Shown: one piece after another, positions 62,720 to 64,000 of the stretch
How the letters are laid out: the number at the start of each line of letters is the position of its first letter
Position numbering within the stretch: position 1 is the stretch's first letter
Assembly (NCBI RefSeq): GCF_006439025.1
Contig: NZ_RCYZ01000005.1
Span: 248,001 to 312,000, forward strand
DNA length: 64,000 nucleotides
Direction of reading: 5' to 3'
Source of the DNA: Hymenobacter nivis
GTDB taxonomy: Bacteria; Bacteroidota; Bacteroidia; Cytophagales; Hymenobacteraceae
Position numbers and translations under genes: made by a program
The notes under the pieces: generated by a model
Seen by the model: the letters and a program-made list of their open reading frames with translations, nothing else
Told to the model about the DNA's origin: nothing
The model's database searches: none

Positions 62720-64000
62720 TTAGACCAAGTCCTTTTTATTTTTGACTTCGACCTCGCCATAATTATAACCATAGCCTTGCGAATTGTTTTTCTTTGCATC
62801 ATTAAGCACGAGCATTACCCGACTTAATTTATTATCAGACATAATTCTGTTAACAATATCTAATTGGGTTTTATAAGTGATGTTGTATCTAACCAAATAG
62901 ATCGTAGCGTCAATATAGGGGGCTAGTGCAAACACATCGGCAACCTGCCCAACTGGAGCTGAGTCAATGATGATGTGGTCGAAGCTTTCCTTCAGTATGT
63001 TCAGCAGTTGCGGCACCCGATTGCTCATCATCAGCTCAGCTGGGTTTGGCGGCAGAAGCCCCGAGGTGATAACATACAGGCCCGGAACATCCGATGACTC
63101 TTGCACGATGTCATCAACCGAAACCGTATCAGAAACCAAGTAATCCGTAACGCCCTTGTTAGTTACCCCTGATGCAATTCCGTTTGATTTCCGCAAATCC
63201 ATATTGATCAACAAGACCTTCTTATTTGCCAACACCAAGCTTGCGCACATATTGAGACTGAAAAATGACTTTCCTTCTCCACTCATGCTCGAGGTAATCA
63301 AAATCACCTTATTTGTTTTGCCAGTTGTAGCAAATTGAAAGTTAGCCCGGATGAGGCGGAACATTTCAGCCAGTGGCGAGCGATTATCTTTTGACATCAC
63401 TACCGCCTCCTGCGACTTGCTATGAACTAGCTCGCCCAAAATTGGAGCAGACGTTGCCCACTCTACGTCCCTGCGCAGCTGCACCTTGTCGTTCATCATG
63501 TCTTTGATGTACACGAAGGCAAAAGGCAGCCCCAAGCCCAGCATTAATCCAATTAATAAAACTGCTGGCTTCTGCGGGCTTATCGGGTCATCTCCTGCTG
63601 TGGCCGGATCGATAACGTGGGAATTAGAAACTGTAGCAGCGAGGGAAAGCGCCGCTTCTTCTCGCTTTTGCAGCAGATACAAGTACAGAGCCCGCTTCAG
63701 ATCCTGCTGCCGACTAATAGCTTCCAGGCCCCGCTCAATGGTAGGTACGCGCTGTATTCTGGCACCAAATTGACCAGACTTCAATTGTGAAGTTCTGCGG
63801 GAAGCGAGCAAACCATTTTTTACACTTTCGAGGTTTTTGACGATGTTCACTCGCAAGTTATTGACCTGCTCCGTCATGCTTACCACAACTGGGTTGCTGG
63901 CTTGCGCAGTGCGCAGCATCCTTTCGCGGTCTAGCTGCAACTCGTTAAACTTTGCAATGAGGCCGGAAAGGGTTGGGTCCTGAACGTTGAGTGTGCCCGG
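62720..64000 (-). CDS. Wzz/BY-kinase chain-length and export protein (cut by window end)
   Basis: The last 426 residues are present. A Wzz-type coiled coil (about the first 130 residues of this part) leads to a membrane helix (PAVLLIGLMLGLGLPFAFVYI) with the proline-rich motif before it (ISPQKP). The cytoplasmic BY-kinase has Walker A SMSGEGKSF, Walker A' VLLINMDLRKS and Walker B HIIIDSAPVG. The C-terminal tyrosine cluster is short (GYGYNYG). Such proteins control chain length and export of capsule or exopolysaccharide in step with Wzx and Wzy. The gene runs past position 64000. Confidence 0.92.
   Translation of the reverse strand, partial: PGTLNVQDPTLSGLIAKFNELQLDRERMLRTAQASNPVVVSMTEQVNNLRVNIVKNLESVKNGLLASRRTSQLKSGQFGARIQRVPTIERGLEAISRQQDLKRALYLYLLQKREEAALSLAATVSNSHVIDPATAGDDPISPQKPAVLLIGLMLGLGLPFAFVYIKDMMNDKVQLRRDVEWATSAPILGELVHSKSQEAVVMSKDNRSPLAEMFRLIRANFQFATTGKTNKVILITSSMSGEGKSFFSLNMCASLVLANKKVLLINMDLRKSNGIASGVTNKGVTDYLVSDTVSVDDIVQESSDVPGLYVITSGLLPPNPAELMMSNRVPQLLNILKESFDHIIIDSAPVGQVADVFALAPYIDATIYLVRYNITYKTQLDIVNRIMSDNKLSRVMLVLNDAKKNNSQGYGYNYGEVEVKNKKDLV

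Overview
The window is a GC-rich chromosomal segment from a Bacteroidota bacterium of the Cytophagales, most likely Hymenobacter or a close relative. The evidence is a TTTG-N19-TAnnTTTG promoter before rpmG, a C-terminal sorting domain of the type IX secretion system, Bacteroidota-only small families (DUF4295, DUF5522, DUF1599, BT_3928-type DoxX), the gene order rpmB-rpmG-DUF4295-ftsY, and very frequent GGGGCCCC palindromes. No rRNA, CRISPR array, intact insertion sequence or prophage was seen. One tRNA (Asn, GTT) is present.

Layout. 0-3.5 kb: end of an MFS transporter, then a threonine catabolism pair (SDR-type threonine dehydrogenase, minus; kbl, plus) around a membrane protein. 3.5-10 kb: a DUF669-like protein, a NarL-type regulator, a STAS protein, then the pair folP-cdaA facing away from DUF1599 and a DoxX/thioredoxin-like membrane protein. 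10-24.7 kb: ABC permease, aroK, fatty acid hydroxylase, lemA with two TPM-domain genes, sugar nucleotidyltransferase with a GT2, gluconokinase, prolyl oligopeptidase, a decayed serine hydrolase and methyltransferases. 24.8-30 kb: secreted metzincin-like protease with IPT and sorting domains, GH43 and an M61 peptidase. 30-34.3 kb: a small AT-hook-like protein, an EamA exporter, and a three-gene unit with an AT-rich promoter that encodes a single-pass membrane protein and two Roadblock/LC7-like proteins. 34.4-41.7 kb: acetyltransferase, kduD, kduI, an ABC ATPase, and a tight two-gene unit of an RsbQ-like hydrolase plus a PAS histidine kinase. 41.9-55.1 kb: housekeeping genes (tRNA-Asn, ftsY, rpmG, rpmB, rocD, hemB), a DUF92 protein, an APC permease, a CDF transporter, GH1 and ogt. 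55.1-64 kb: base composition drops and two small orphan genes lead into an exopolysaccharide locus, all on the minus strand (two glycosyltransferases, a Wzy-like polymerase, a Wzx-like flippase, and a Wzz/BY-kinase that runs off the end).

Functional threads. GH43, GH1, KduI/KduD and gluconokinase point to use of plant-type polysaccharides and uronates. CdaA shows that c-di-AMP is made. The most interesting candidate systems are the Roadblock pair with its transmembrane partner and the RsbQ-PAS kinase unit. At the DNA level the window holds a dispersed long palindromic repeat (five copies or half copies), a second set of intergenic hairpins, three short tandem duplications that each lie across a stop codon, a pentanucleotide repeat next to a start codon, and the iterated GGGGCCCC palindrome.
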